From assembly GCA_016714005.1 (NCBI GenBank), contig JADJOA010000006.1:62001-126000 (forward strand): DNA of 64,000 bases. Reading direction: 5' to 3'. Below, piece after piece: positions 38,178-47,679 of the stretch (position 1 is its first letter; each line of letters begins with the position of its first letter). Under the pieces are notes generated by a model, which searched no databases, was not told the DNA's origin, and saw nothing but the letters and a program-made list of their open reading frames with translations. This stretch comes from Bacteroidota bacterium (GTDB lineage: Bacteria > Bacteroidota > Bacteroidia > AKYH767-A > OLB10). Both the position numbers and the translations under genes were made by a program.

Positions 38178-38906
38178 TTATTTCTGTTTAATTAAATCTC
38201 TTAGTACCACCGATGCAGCCACCGAACCAAATGTTGCAGGCATGTAGGAGATAGTTCCATAAGCCGACTTTTTATAGTTCCTCCCATCTGTAAGCATCAG
38301 GCTTTCTCTGATGGGCTCTTCGGCACTAAACACCACTTTAACTCCTTTGCGTATATTAAATTTTTTGAGTGTTTTCCTTATTTGTTGTGCAAAAGGACAA
38401 TTGTATGTTTTAGAAATATCAACCACGCGTAATCTTGTAGGGTCAACTTTTGCACCAGCACCCATACTACTTACCAATGGTATTTTACTTTCATAAGCCA
38501 TTTTAATAAAAGTTATTTTAGGTGTTAAACTGTCAATGGCATCAATAATATAATCGGGTTTTAATGCAAGTTGCTCTTGCACCATTACAGGGTTTACAAA
38601 TTGCTGAACCACATTTAATGTTAGTTCAGGATTGATAGCCACCAATCTTTCAGCCATAATCAATGCTTTTGATTGTCCGTGATTTGTTGCCAATGCAGGC
38701 AATTGCCTATTGCGGTTTGTTGGATCAACAGTATCGCCATCAATAATAGTCATGGTGCCAATTCCGCTGCGGGCAATAAACTCGGCTGCATAAGAGCCAA
38801 CTCCCCCTAGACCAACAACCATTACATGCTTTTGGGTAAGCTTAGTTACTGTTTCAGCACCTATCAATAAACTTGTTCTGCCAAGCCACGAAATATCTTT
38901 CATCAT
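38178..38906 (-). CDS. tcdA: tRNA threonylcarbamoyladenosine dehydratase
   Basis: E1-like enzyme that cyclises t6A at tRNA position 37. WLGRTSLLIGAETVTKL leads into the ATP-binding loop VMVVGLGGVGSYAAEFIARS, DGDTVDPTNRNRQ (adenylation Arg and Asn), DAIDSLTPKI and the C-terminal ATFGSVAASVVLRDLI. The CPFA segment at residue 174 supplies the usual Cys. 242 residues, intact. The gene overlaps the tatD stop by 4 bases. Confidence 0.92.
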   Translation of the reverse strand: MMKDISWLGRTSLLIGAETVTKLTQKHVMVVGLGGVGSYAAEFIARSGIGTMTIIDGDTVDPTNRNRQLPALATNHGQSKALIMAERLVAINPELTLNVVQQFVNPVMVQEQLALKPDYIIDAIDSLTPKITFIKMAYESKIPLVSSMGAGAKVDPTRLRVVDISKTYNCPFAQQIRKTLKKFNIRKGVKVVFSAEEPIRESLMLTDGRNYKKSAYGTISYMPATFGSVAASVVLRDLIKQK

Positions 38907-39568
38907 AATTCAAAAAAGTGTTTTCCAAAAACTTTTTTTGCGTTTTTTATTATTTGCAAACTAAGCGAATTCAAATCAATATTTTTTATGGTGCAAGCTT
39001 GGCTGTAAATGCGTTCAATGTCAAAAAAAGATTTATCTGTTTCTAAAAGAAAGTTTTCTAAGGGAACTGAATAAAACACATCTTTCATTGCTGTATTCAA
39101 AAGAGCTTCACCGAACGATAAATAAAAACCATTATCAATTAATTGTTTTGCAAGTGTGGCATTCTTATTAAACCCATGAAATACAACCGGAACTTTGTTG
39201 TTGTTTTGCTTTAGCAGATTAACAACTTCGCCAAATGCCCTTACACAATGTATAATTAAAGGCTTGCCGGTTTCATTTGCCAAAATAATTTGTCTTTCAA
39301 ATGCCTTTGCCTGCAACTCAAAAGATGAACCACAAACTTTATCGAGCCCGCACTCCCCTATTGCCACCACGTTTGGTAAAGATGCTGCATCTTTTAACTT
39401 TAGGAAATCAATTTCAAAATCTTCTTCTTTAATAAACCATGGATGCAATCCGGCAGAATACGTGCACTTTTCACTTAAACAATCAAAATTCCCTGCCAGG
39501 TTTTGTATTGCATAAGTTTTTCCATCAGGTTTTGTGTGTGTATGTATATCGAACAAGAGCTCTTGCAT
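38903..39568 (-). CDS. TatD-family metal-dependent hydrolase
   Basis: 221 residues of the TatD amidohydrolase type: FDIHTHT (first metal His pair), SAGLHPW, VAIGECGLDK (bridging Glu), LIIHCVRAF and VVFHGFN (metal His) and LLETDKSFF (Asp). TatD enzymes are 3'-5' DNases/RNases; Bacteroidota have a shorter version like this one. It shares a transcript with tcdA (4-base overlap). Upstream (39576-39583, minus strand) TAATTTTG resembles a -7 box without a clear -33. Confidence 0.88.
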   Translation of the reverse strand: MQELLFDIHTHTKPDGKTYAIQNLAGNFDCLSEKCTYSAGLHPWFIKEEDFEIDFLKLKDAASLPNVVAIGECGLDKVCGSSFELQAKAFERQIILANETGKPLIIHCVRAFGEVVNLLKQNNNKVPVVFHGFNKNATLAKQLIDNGFYLSFGEALLNTAMKDVFYSVPLENFLLETDKSFFDIERIYSQACTIKNIDLNSLSLQIIKNAKKVFGKHFFEL

Positions 39569-39849
39569 TGGATAACCAAAATTATATATATCACTACTTT
39601 ATTAGTAAAAGTAATTTTTTGTTGTCCAAATAAAGAGCAAAATAGTTTATTGACAATACGCTGTGCTTTAAAAACGCGCTTTTTTTCAGTTTAACTAATA
39701 AACAATTTAATGTTAATTGAATGAATACTAAACATAAATACAATGCCCTGTTAGCAGTAGCTTCGTGCATATTAATAATTTTACAGCGTCATAACCACGT
39801 GTAACGTTTTTCTTATAAAAGCAACTTAAAAAATTACAACACAAAAGTT

Positions 39850-40999
39850 ATGAAGGTACTTGTATTTGCGCAGGGTTTTGGAGGAAGAACACTGACGTTT
39901 ATATACAATGAAGTAATTGCGTTATCTAAACATTGCGAAGTTTGGGTTATTTGCAACAACCGGGGTATTGCCGAAAAATTTCCTTATGATAAGGTAATAG
40001 AAATTCCGTTTGAAGAAAGCCGTTTAAAGACTGCCATTAAGTGGCAGTTGTTTAAAAATGATATATGGTTTGGAGAACGCAACAGCGCCTTTTCAAAAAA
40101 ACTAAACGAAGCGGTAAATAAAATCAATCCCGATGTTATCCATTGCCATTTTGGAAATGAATCGGTAAGGTTTATAGATAATTTTAGCAGAACAGATATT
40201 CCGGTTATTGTTACATTTCATGGTTATGATGCCACACAGTTTGACAAGAAAAAAAGTTACGTACGCAAACTGAAAAGTATTTATGCCAAACCATTTATAT
40301 ATCCCATGTTTGTAAGCGATTACATAAAAAGCCGCGTGGCGAAAATGGGAATTGATACCTCAAAAGGCTTTAAACTCTATCTAGGCATTGATCTTGAAAA
40401 ATTTGTTCGCACGCAACATCCATCAAAAAATAAAGAAGTGCATTTTTTGCAAGTTTCCTCATTTGCACCCCAAAAAGGACATCACATAACGGTACCGGTC
40501 ATTAAAAAATTTTTAGAACAAAACCATTCAGTTCCTGTTAGGTTTACATTTGGTGGAGCAGGCGGAACTCAAATGGATGAAATAAAAAAGTTAGTGGCTG
40601 ACTGCGGATTAGAAGATAAAATATTTTTTTACCGGCAGGCTTGACCCTCATCAAGTAAAAGAATGGATGGAAACAGCGCACGTTTTTTTGCATCACAGCG
40701 TAACAGGTCCTTATGGCGAAACGGAAGGATTGCCTACAGCCATTATGGAAGCTATGGCAATGGAACTGCCCATACTCACCACTTGGCACGCGGGTATTCC
40801 TGAGTTGGTAGAGGATAATGTTAACGGTATGCTTATAAAAGAAAATGATAAGGAAGCCTATCTCCAGAAATTAAATGAGTTAATGAAGTGGGATTACATA
40901 CCCAACAACAGAAAAAAAGTGAATGAAATGTGCGAGATAAAAAACCACACCAATAAACTGATAGATATTTACAAACAAGTAATAGCAAAAAACAAATAG
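39850..40999 (+). CDS. Family 4 glycosyltransferase, one frameshift
   Basis: GT-B enzyme: the N-terminal domain begins MKVLVFAQGFGGRTLTFIYN and includes PDVIHCHFGNE and VTFHGYDATQ; the C-terminal domain shows VSSFAPQKGH, FTFGGAGGTQMDE and the nucleotide-sugar motif GPYGETEGLPTAIMEAMAME. An extra T in the run at about 40625-40631 breaks the frame at FFYRQA; removal gives IFFTGRLDPHQVKEWMETAH. Rebuilt length is about 382 residues. The asnB stop-to-start gap is 3 bases, so the two form an operon, probably in surface polysaccharide synthesis. Confidence 0.88.
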
Positions 41000-41002
41000 C
41001 CT

Positions 41003-42832
41003 ATGTGCGGAATTGCAGGAATAGTTTCTTTAAACGGAATAAAATTGAATAACAAACGCCCCGTTCATTTTGGGCACAGGCGTTTGTCCATAGTTGATTT
41101 ATCGGAAGGTGGTGCGCAACCTATGCCCGATGTTTCCAAAAAATACTGGATAACCTTTAATGGAGAAATATACAACCACCGCGAACTTCGTAAGCAACTT
41201 GAAGCAGCAGGGCAACAATTTAAAAGCGATCACTCAGACACGGAAGTAATTCTGGCATCGTACAAGCAATGGGGCTTTGAGTGTTTGAAAAAATTCAAAG
41301 GTATGTTTGCTTTTGCGTTGTGGGATACTGAAAAAGATTTGGTTTGGATAGTGCGCGACCGCTTTGGAAAAAAGCCGCTTTACTATGGAATTAAAAATGG
41401 CAAGTATTATTTTGCCAGTGAGGTTAAAGGCATTTTGCGCTGCAAAGATTTTAAGCGCGAAATGAACCTTCAGGCATTTTCAGATTATTTGTCATTCACG
41501 TTTGTGCCTCCGCCACAAACGCTTTTTAATGATATAAACAAACTGGCAGCCGGGCATTACATGGTAATTAAAAACGGAAACCTTTCAAACCAAATTCCTT
41601 ATTACAATGTATTTGATAAGGTTCAGTTAAATGCTGACATGCCGGAAGAAGAAGCTATTGAAGGATTCAAACGATTGTTTACACGAGCTATTGATTACAG
41701 GCGCGAGAGCGATGTGCCTTATGGCGCATATCTTTCGGGTGGTGTAGATTCCAGTTCTGTTGTTGCCAAGCTTACAGAAATTACCGGAAAGCCTGTTTAT
41801 ACTTTTTCTGTTGGCTTCAGTAACGAAATTGAAGGATACACTAATGAGTTTGAGTATGCCCGTACCGTTGCAAAACTTTTTAATTCAAATCACCACGAAA
41901 TAGAGTTAAAAGTTAATGACTTTCTTGATATCATGCCTAAACTCGTATGGCATCATGATGAACCAATTAGTGATGTTGCCTGTGTGCCGCTTTATTATTT
42001 ATCAAAACTGGCACGCGATAATGGCGTTATTGTTTGCCTTGGTGGAGAAGGAAGCGATGAAACATTTATTGGCTACCAGGGATGGCGAATGATGCATGAA
42101 TATCAATCGTTGCACGATAATTATCCGTACCTCACCACTGCTATTAAAGCAGGCGTAAATGTTCCAGTGGTAAAAAAAAGAAGACCGTATTATTCTGAGT
42201 GGTCTAATCGTATTTCAAACAATCAAAGAGTTTTTAGAGGAGGGATAGAAAATTATTCAGACTTTGATAAAGATATTTTTTTCAAGAAAGGCTTTCAGGA
42301 ATCAGCCGGGATACAACCTGTTTATCGTATTATAGATTACTACAATATGCGCTATAAAGCCGAGAGCGGCAGCAGCGACTTATTAAATAACATGAGTTTT
42401 ATTGACCTCAATCTGCGTTTGCCCGAGCTACTTCTTTCCAGAATAGACAAAATGAGTATGGCTGCATCAGTTGAAGCCCGTGCTCCGTTTATGGACGAAG
42501 AATTGATTGAATTTGCTTTGAGCATTCCTGCCCAAATAAAAATGAAAAACAAGGTAGAAAAGTACATTGTAAAAAAAGGCATGGAAGGAACATTACCTGA
42601 CAGTATTCTCTACAGGCGAAAGGATGGTTTCACAATTCCAATTGATCACTTTTTAAAAGATAAAATGTTTCCGGTGTTAGAAGAAAAGATTAATGCCTTT
42701 GCTAAAGACTATGATTTTATGAGCGATGAGGCACGTAAAGCTCTTATTAATGTACAGGACGAAAGACACTCGTGGTACTTTTTAAATGTAGCTATTTGGT
42801 GGGACGTAATGAGTAATGAAACTTACGATTAG
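41003..42832 (+). CDS. asnB: Asparagine synthetase (glutamine-hydrolysing), shortened N-terminal domain
   Basis: Converts aspartate to asparagine, or amidates a sugar or peptide in surface-glycan clusters. The N-terminal Cys nucleophile is present (MCGIAGIV), with GHRRLSIVDL and FNGEIYNH of the glutaminase domain, then the synthetase P-loop YGAYLSGGVDSSSV, SVGFSNE and the C-terminal EARAPFMDEELIEFALS. Residues between the Cys and the RLSI Arg number only about 25, against about 47 in E. coli AsnB, and the HRGPD motif is missing. 609 residues, frame open. Start ATG is fixed because Cys must be residue 2. Co-transcribed with the GT4 gene. Confidence 0.92.
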   Translation: MCGIAGIVSLNGIKLNNKRPVHFGHRRLSIVDLSEGGAQPMPDVSKKYWITFNGEIYNHRELRKQLEAAGQQFKSDHSDTEVILASYKQWGFECLKKFKGMFAFALWDTEKDLVWIVRDRFGKKPLYYGIKNGKYYFASEVKGILRCKDFKREMNLQAFSDYLSFTFVPPPQTLFNDINKLAAGHYMVIKNGNLSNQIPYYNVFDKVQLNADMPEEEAIEGFKRLFTRAIDYRRESDVPYGAYLSGGVDSSSVVAKLTEITGKPVYTFSVGFSNEIEGYTNEFEYARTVAKLFNSNHHEIELKVNDFLDIMPKLVWHHDEPISDVACVPLYYLSKLARDNGVIVCLGGEGSDETFIGYQGWRMMHEYQSLHDNYPYLTTAIKAGVNVPVVKKRRPYYSEWSNRISNNQRVFRGGIENYSDFDKDIFFKKGFQESAGIQPVYRIIDYYNMRYKAESGSSDLLNNMSFIDLNLRLPELLLSRIDKMSMAASVEARAPFMDEELIEFALSIPAQIKMKNKVEKYIVKKGMEGTLPDSILYRRKDGFTIPIDHFLKDKMFPVLEEKINAFAKDYDFMSDEARKALINVQDERHSWYFLNVAIWWDVMSNETYD

Positions 42833-42892
42833 TTCTATAAGTTTCTATATTCCGAACCACACTTAACAAAATGAGCCTCTACAAAACATCCA

Positions 42893-44936
42893 TTAATCCT
42901 TTGTAGCTATTTTGTAAAGCACCCAACCCATAAAACAGAAGAAAAGTGTTCCTAATATTTGGTAGCCACTACTATCAAATATTACATGCAACGTGGGTTC
43001 CAAACTCCATGATTGAATTTTGGCAGCAATGCCCTCATCAACAGAAAGCAATGCAACCACTACACCTGCCAAGGCACCTCCGGCTACAAGCCCCGTTGCA
43101 AACAAACTGCCTTTGCCGAGTTCAGCATCTTCAACATTCTTTTTGCTGCGTTTAGCTTTCCAGTCAACAATACCTTTAATAGCTCCACCGGCAAATATGG
43201 GTAGGGTTGTAGAAAGCGGCAGATAAGCACCTACTGCAAACGACAATGCTTTTACGCCCATTAGTTCAACAGTAATGGCAAGGAACACACCCACCAACAC
43301 AAAGTTCCAGTCAAGGTTAAATGAAAGTAATCCTTTAATAAGAGTAGCCATAAGTGTAGCCTGGGGTGCAGCATACTTCTCTCCTATTGCATGGTTAATG
43401 CCACGCGACACCATATCGGCTGTTGGCGTATCTAAAATTTTTACTGTAATACCAATAACAATAGATGAAACTATTGCACCAATAAATAAAGCCAACTGCT
43501 GGTACTTAGGTGTAGCACCTACAATATACCCTGTTTTTAAATCTTGCGATGTTGCGCCAGCATTTGCAGCGGCAATACAAACAAGACCGCCAACCACCAA
43601 TGCCATAGGCTCGTAGAATTTACCTGTCCAACCCACAGCAATAAATATTAATGCAGTGCCCATGATGGTTGCAATGGTCATTCCTGAAATTGGGTTATTG
43701 CTGCTACCAATTATACCCACAATGCGGCTTGATACAGTAACAAAGAAAAAACCAAACACCACAATTAAAATTCCAATCAATAATTTATTGATGATAGAAT
43801 CTCCGGGTAACTGTGGCATTAGCGCCATAACAATTATTAAAGCAATACTACCGAGTATCACAGTCTTAAACGACAAATCATTTTCGGTGCGTGAAACTAC
43901 AGCGCCAGCTTTTTCTTTCATGCTGCCAACACTTTCTTTAAACGAAGAAATAATTGTGGGAATAGTTTTAATAAGTGTAATAAAACCACCTGCGGCAACT
44001 GCACCAGCACCAATTTGCCTTACGTATGCCCGGTAAACGGCTTCGGCAGTGTTAGTAAAAGTGTGTAAGCGGATCCCAGCCAAAACGCGCATTAGCAACA
44101 GTGAGATCAGCTATTAATCCAAGTTTTTGCAACTGCATGGCAATAGTATCAGGCGGTACAATAGATGCAAGCAATGGAATTAACCCCAACCATGCCAACA
44201 CACCACCTGCCACAAGCACTCCCGAAATTTTAGGACCAATAATGTAACCCACGCCCATATATTCAGGTGTAATTTCGCCATTAACCGTTGCACTAGGAAA
44301 ATATTTATTTGTTTGTGCAGTAACCCATGCAGGTGCTTCGGCAATAATGTGAAAAACCTTTTGGCATATTGCATACAACATGCTAAATCCTAAACCAAGG
44401 TAAGCAGTTTTAGCAAAATCCCCACCTTTTTCACCGGCAATTAAAACCTGTGCACAGGCAGTTCCCTCAGGGTAAGGAAGCGTTTCATGCTCTTTAACAA
44501 TAAGAGACCTGCGCAAGGGTATCATCATTAACGTACCCAATATACCCCCAAGTACGGCAAGCGTAAAAATAGTCCAGTACTCAAAATATTGTATACCGTT
44601 GCTAATGCCTTGCTCGTTTACCGAAAGAAATAAAAATGCAGGCAATGTAAATACCACACCCGATGCTATGCTCTCTCCGGCACTGCCGGTGGTTTGAATA
44701 ATGTTATTTTCAAGAATGGTTGTTTTAAAAAATTTGCGTCCAAGTGAAATAGCCAGAACTGCAATAGGTATTGATGCCGAAACCGTTAAACCTGCTTTTA
44801 AAGCAAGGTAAACGGTAGATGCCCCGAATATGACTCCAAAACATGCGCCCAGCAAAATTGATTTAAGGGTAAATTCTGCAACGTTGTCGGTAGCCGATAT
44901 GTAGGGCTTAAATTCTTTTTGAGGTTGGGTTTGCAT
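42893..44936 (-). CDS. OPT-family oligopeptide transporter, one frameshift
   Basis: About 681 residues with 14 or more membrane helices. Typical OPT features: LKAGLTVSASIPIAVLAISL near the start, NIIQTTGSAGESIASGVVF, LPYPEGTACAQVL, MGVGYIIGPKISGVLVAGG and, in the C-terminal half, GATSQDLKTGYIVGATP. The frame breaks near 44057: DPLTHFY-stop against TFTNTAEAVYRAYVRQ; two bases (AC of an ACACAC tract) seem lost, giving DPLTHTFTNTAEA. OPT proteins are proton-coupled importers of peptides or metal chelates. A POT-family peptide transporter lies 1 kb away. Confidence 0.9.
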
Positions 44937-45035
44937 AATGGATGAGTAATTGGTTGACGGATAAAAATAAAAAAAATCAAATGAGGCAAATAAACAGCAT
45001 CAATAAGTTAATAACGCAGTAGCATATTTCATGCA

Positions 45036-45096
45036 AAGGCAGAAGGCACCCAAAGTGATTTAATAGATGTAATCACTTTGGGTGCCTTGTGCCTTT
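45036..45096 (-). terminator. Strong hairpin terminator of the DUF2238 gene
   Basis: A perfect 16-bp stem (GGCACCCAAAGTGATT at 45045-45060 with its complement at 45071-45086) around a 10-base loop, nested in an outer AAAGGC/GCCTTT stem. T runs are weak, but the fold is the strongest in the window. Confidence 0.7.
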
Positions 45097-45136
45097 ACGT
45101 GCTAATATCAATTATCCAACTAAAGTCAGTCAGTAT

Positions 45137-45802
45137 CTAATTCTTTAATTGAGATTCAACCTCATTAATTTTAAAAACCTTTTTTACAACCGATACAATA
45201 GTAGTAGCAAGCAGCGCACCTGTAAAGGCAAGGCATATATCTTTTTGTGCATCCCATATATCGCCTTGCGTTCCTAAGTAAGCAACACCCTGTGCAGGAA
45301 AAAACAAATCAGCCACAGCCCATTCTACTAATTCATATAATGCACTTACCGACATGGTAATTTCTATTGGCAAAGCCCATGAAACAAAGCGCGGATACCT
45401 GAGCCATTTCAAAAACATTTCGCGCATGGGGTACGCCAACAAGAAACCGAAACTAAAATGTACAATGCGGTCGTAGTGATTTCGTGATGTATGCAACACG
45501 TCTTGCAAATAATAACCAAAAGGGTTTTCGGCATAGGTATATTTACTCCCATACACATGCAGGCATAGGTAAACACACATTAACAGATAAGACAAATCAC
45601 TAAACTGGAATTTTTTAAACGTAACACATAAAAAAATTACAAACAAAAAAGTGAGTGTGTTTTCTAATATCCAGTTATTAATATCGGAGGTGCCTGCAAG
45701 TGAGTTTATCCATACCGTTAAAAACACTGTAATAAAAATCCACAGCCAATAGTTGGTTTTAATTGGAGTGCGGTAATTTGAAATTGCTACTGAAAATGCC
45801 AT
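45137..45802 (-). CDS. DUF2238 (YjdF-like) membrane protein
   Basis: 221 residues with about six membrane helices. The conserved core of the family is visible: SRNHYDRIVHFSFGFLLAYP, ALYELVEWAVADLFF and YLGTQGDIWDAQKDICLA, which carry the charged residues shared by DUF2238 proteins. Function is not established. It sits between the two peptide transporter genes on the same strand but is separated from each by a strong hairpin, so it is probably transcribed alone. The frame is intact. Confidence 0.87.
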   Translation of the reverse strand: MAFSVAISNYRTPIKTNYWLWIFITVFLTVWINSLAGTSDINNWILENTLTFLFVIFLCVTFKKFQFSDLSYLLMCVYLCLHVYGSKYTYAENPFGYYLQDVLHTSRNHYDRIVHFSFGFLLAYPMREMFLKWLRYPRFVSWALPIEITMSVSALYELVEWAVADLFFPAQGVAYLGTQGDIWDAQKDICLAFTGALLATTIVSVVKKVFKINEVESQLKN

Positions 45803-45850
45803 ACGCTTTTTTTATTAATCCGTTTAATATTTTAGATGATAATTGATTAG

Positions 45851-45888
45851 AAAAAGGCGGACACTTTATTTAGATGTATCCGCCTTTT
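45851..45888 (-). terminator. Rho-independent terminator of the POT transporter gene
   Basis: AAAAGGCGGA (45852-45861) pairs with TCCGCCTTTT (45879-45888), with T runs on both sides, so it could work in both directions. Confidence 0.8.
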
Positions 45889-45915
45889 ACAAATTTTTAA
45901 TGCTTAAGATTTTAA

Positions 45916-47607
45916 TTACTTAACACCATGCATCAGTTTTTTCATAAGCGGAGTTAATGCAAGCAATAAAATGGAAGCTACACCTGGAAGTATTACAAAC
46001 AGCATAAAAAACTCGTACAGGTTTGTGATTGGGAATCCAGCAAACTTAGGAAATGCTGTTGGAAGATTATTATCTACAAGCATTTTCATTTGATCGGCAT
46101 TTGGCATAACTGAACCGTTGAGCACCCCTGATAAGTCTATACCAAGTTCTTGTGCCTTTTGGTATTTATCGCCTGTTGGCGGAAGCAATGCGCCAAGTGT
46201 ACCTGTTAACGCATAACCTGCTGCATTACTAATAAACCACACTCCCATTAATAAAGAAGAAAAACGTACTGGAGATAACTTTGCTACTAATGATAAACCT
46301 ATTGGTGATAAACACAACTCACCAACAGTATGCAACAAGTAAAGAACAGCCAGCCATATAACACCTATTTTTCCATCAACGCCAAGGTCTTTAACCTGAA
46401 ATGCAATAATCAAATATCCTAATGCAATAAATGCAAGCCCCCACGATTGTTTAACCGGAGAAATAGGTTCTATTCCTTTCCTGTCCATCCATGCCCAAAC
46501 AAGACTGAAAGGAATAGCAAGCGCTATCACAAAAATACTATTAAAGTTCTGCACCATGCTAGGAGGCATGTTCCAACCGAAGATGCTGGTATCTGTTTGT
46601 TTATCGGCAATAAAGGTTAAAGAAGAGCCTGCCTGCTCAAAAGCTGCCCAAAAGAAAATTACAAAAAAAGCGACTATATATAAAACAAGAATACGGTCGC
46701 GCTCAATTTTAGTTAATGACTTATCTGAAATAATTAAGAACGCAAGGCTTAAACCCGCACTGTAAATAAAAGGAAACAACCAAACCTTAATTGGATTTTG
46801 TACTTGTACATCAGCATCTAAAGAGAGGTAATGAAAACCAAAAGTCAATGCAATCATCATAACAACAGTTGTAATTACCGACTGTGTTGTAAATTTTGCT
46901 TGTTGCTCACCACTTTCATTTAGTTTTTTTCTATCAGGCTTGTCACCAATCTTTTCGCCATCAGGAGTAATTACGTACTTATCTTTCAGAATATAAAATA
47001 CTATGCAGGCAAGCAGCATGGCAATTCCAGCAGCCAGAAACCCGTATTTAAACGCAGTTAAATCACGCACACCTGCTGCATCTTTTACATCACCTAACAA
47101 TGGGCAAATAAAAATACCGAGAGTTGCACCTACATTAATGCCAAGATAAAAAATGGTAAAGGCAGAATCTAGTTTACTTTTTTCGGCAGGCGGATACAAC
47201 TGACCCACCATTGATGATATGTTAGGTTTGAAAAAACCATTACCGAGAATGAGTATTAATAAACCGCTCCACATTAAAGTTCGTGCAAAATCCAAATCGC
47301 CCTGAAAAGTACTGGCGCTTGCGAATAAAGTAAACTGCCCTATTGCCATTAACAAACCTCCAAGAATTATGCAAATACGGTTGCCTAAAAATTTATCAGA
47401 AATGTAGCCGCCCAATAAAGGAGTGAGGTAACACAACCCTAAAAAGCCCCCATAAATAATTGATGAGTCTTTTTCGCCAAGCATTAAAGCCTGAGCCATA
47501 AACAGAGATAGTATGGCGCGCATTCCATAGAAGTTAAAGCGCTCCCACATTTCGGTGGTAAATAATACATAAAGCCCCTTTGGGTGCCCGGTGTTTGTTT
47601 GCGACAT
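45916..47607 (-). CDS. POT/PTR2-family peptide transporter
   Basis: 563 residues of the MFS type. The family signature EMWERFNFYGMRAILSLFM is in helix 1 (the proton-coupling ExxERF motif), and GGYISDKFLGNR is the loop 2-3 motif. FYLGINVGATLG marks helix 5 and QNFNSIFVIALAIPFSLVW a later helix. Imports di- and tripeptides with protons across the inner membrane. Terminator at 45851. The gene is close to the OPT transporter, giving two unrelated peptide importers within 5 kb. Confidence 0.92.
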   Translation of the reverse strand: MSQTNTGHPKGLYVLFTTEMWERFNFYGMRAILSLFMAQALMLGEKDSSIIYGGFLGLCYLTPLLGGYISDKFLGNRICIILGGLLMAIGQFTLFASASTFQGDLDFARTLMWSGLLILILGNGFFKPNISSMVGQLYPPAEKSKLDSAFTIFYLGINVGATLGIFICPLLGDVKDAAGVRDLTAFKYGFLAAGIAMLLACIVFYILKDKYVITPDGEKIGDKPDRKKLNESGEQQAKFTTQSVITTVVMMIALTFGFHYLSLDADVQVQNPIKVWLFPFIYSAGLSLAFLIISDKSLTKIERDRILVLYIVAFFVIFFWAAFEQAGSSLTFIADKQTDTSIFGWNMPPSMVQNFNSIFVIALAIPFSLVWAWMDRKGIEPISPVKQSWGLAFIALGYLIIAFQVKDLGVDGKIGVIWLAVLYLLHTVGELCLSPIGLSLVAKLSPVRFSSLLMGVWFISNAAGYALTGTLGALLPPTGDKYQKAQELGIDLSGVLNGSVMPNADQMKMLVDNNLPTAFPKFAGFPITNLYEFFMLFVILPGVASILLLALTPLMKKLMHGVK

Positions 47608-47679
47608 ATTTGTTTAGCTATTTAGATTGTTATGCGGGCTAATGTAGGAAAAGATTACAACTGTAAAACACCTAAAAGG

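Noticed and set aside
39721..39804. 27-codon hydrophobic peptide upstream of the GT4 gene
   Set aside because: Too short, with no conserved neighbours or ribosome-site evidence to support translation.
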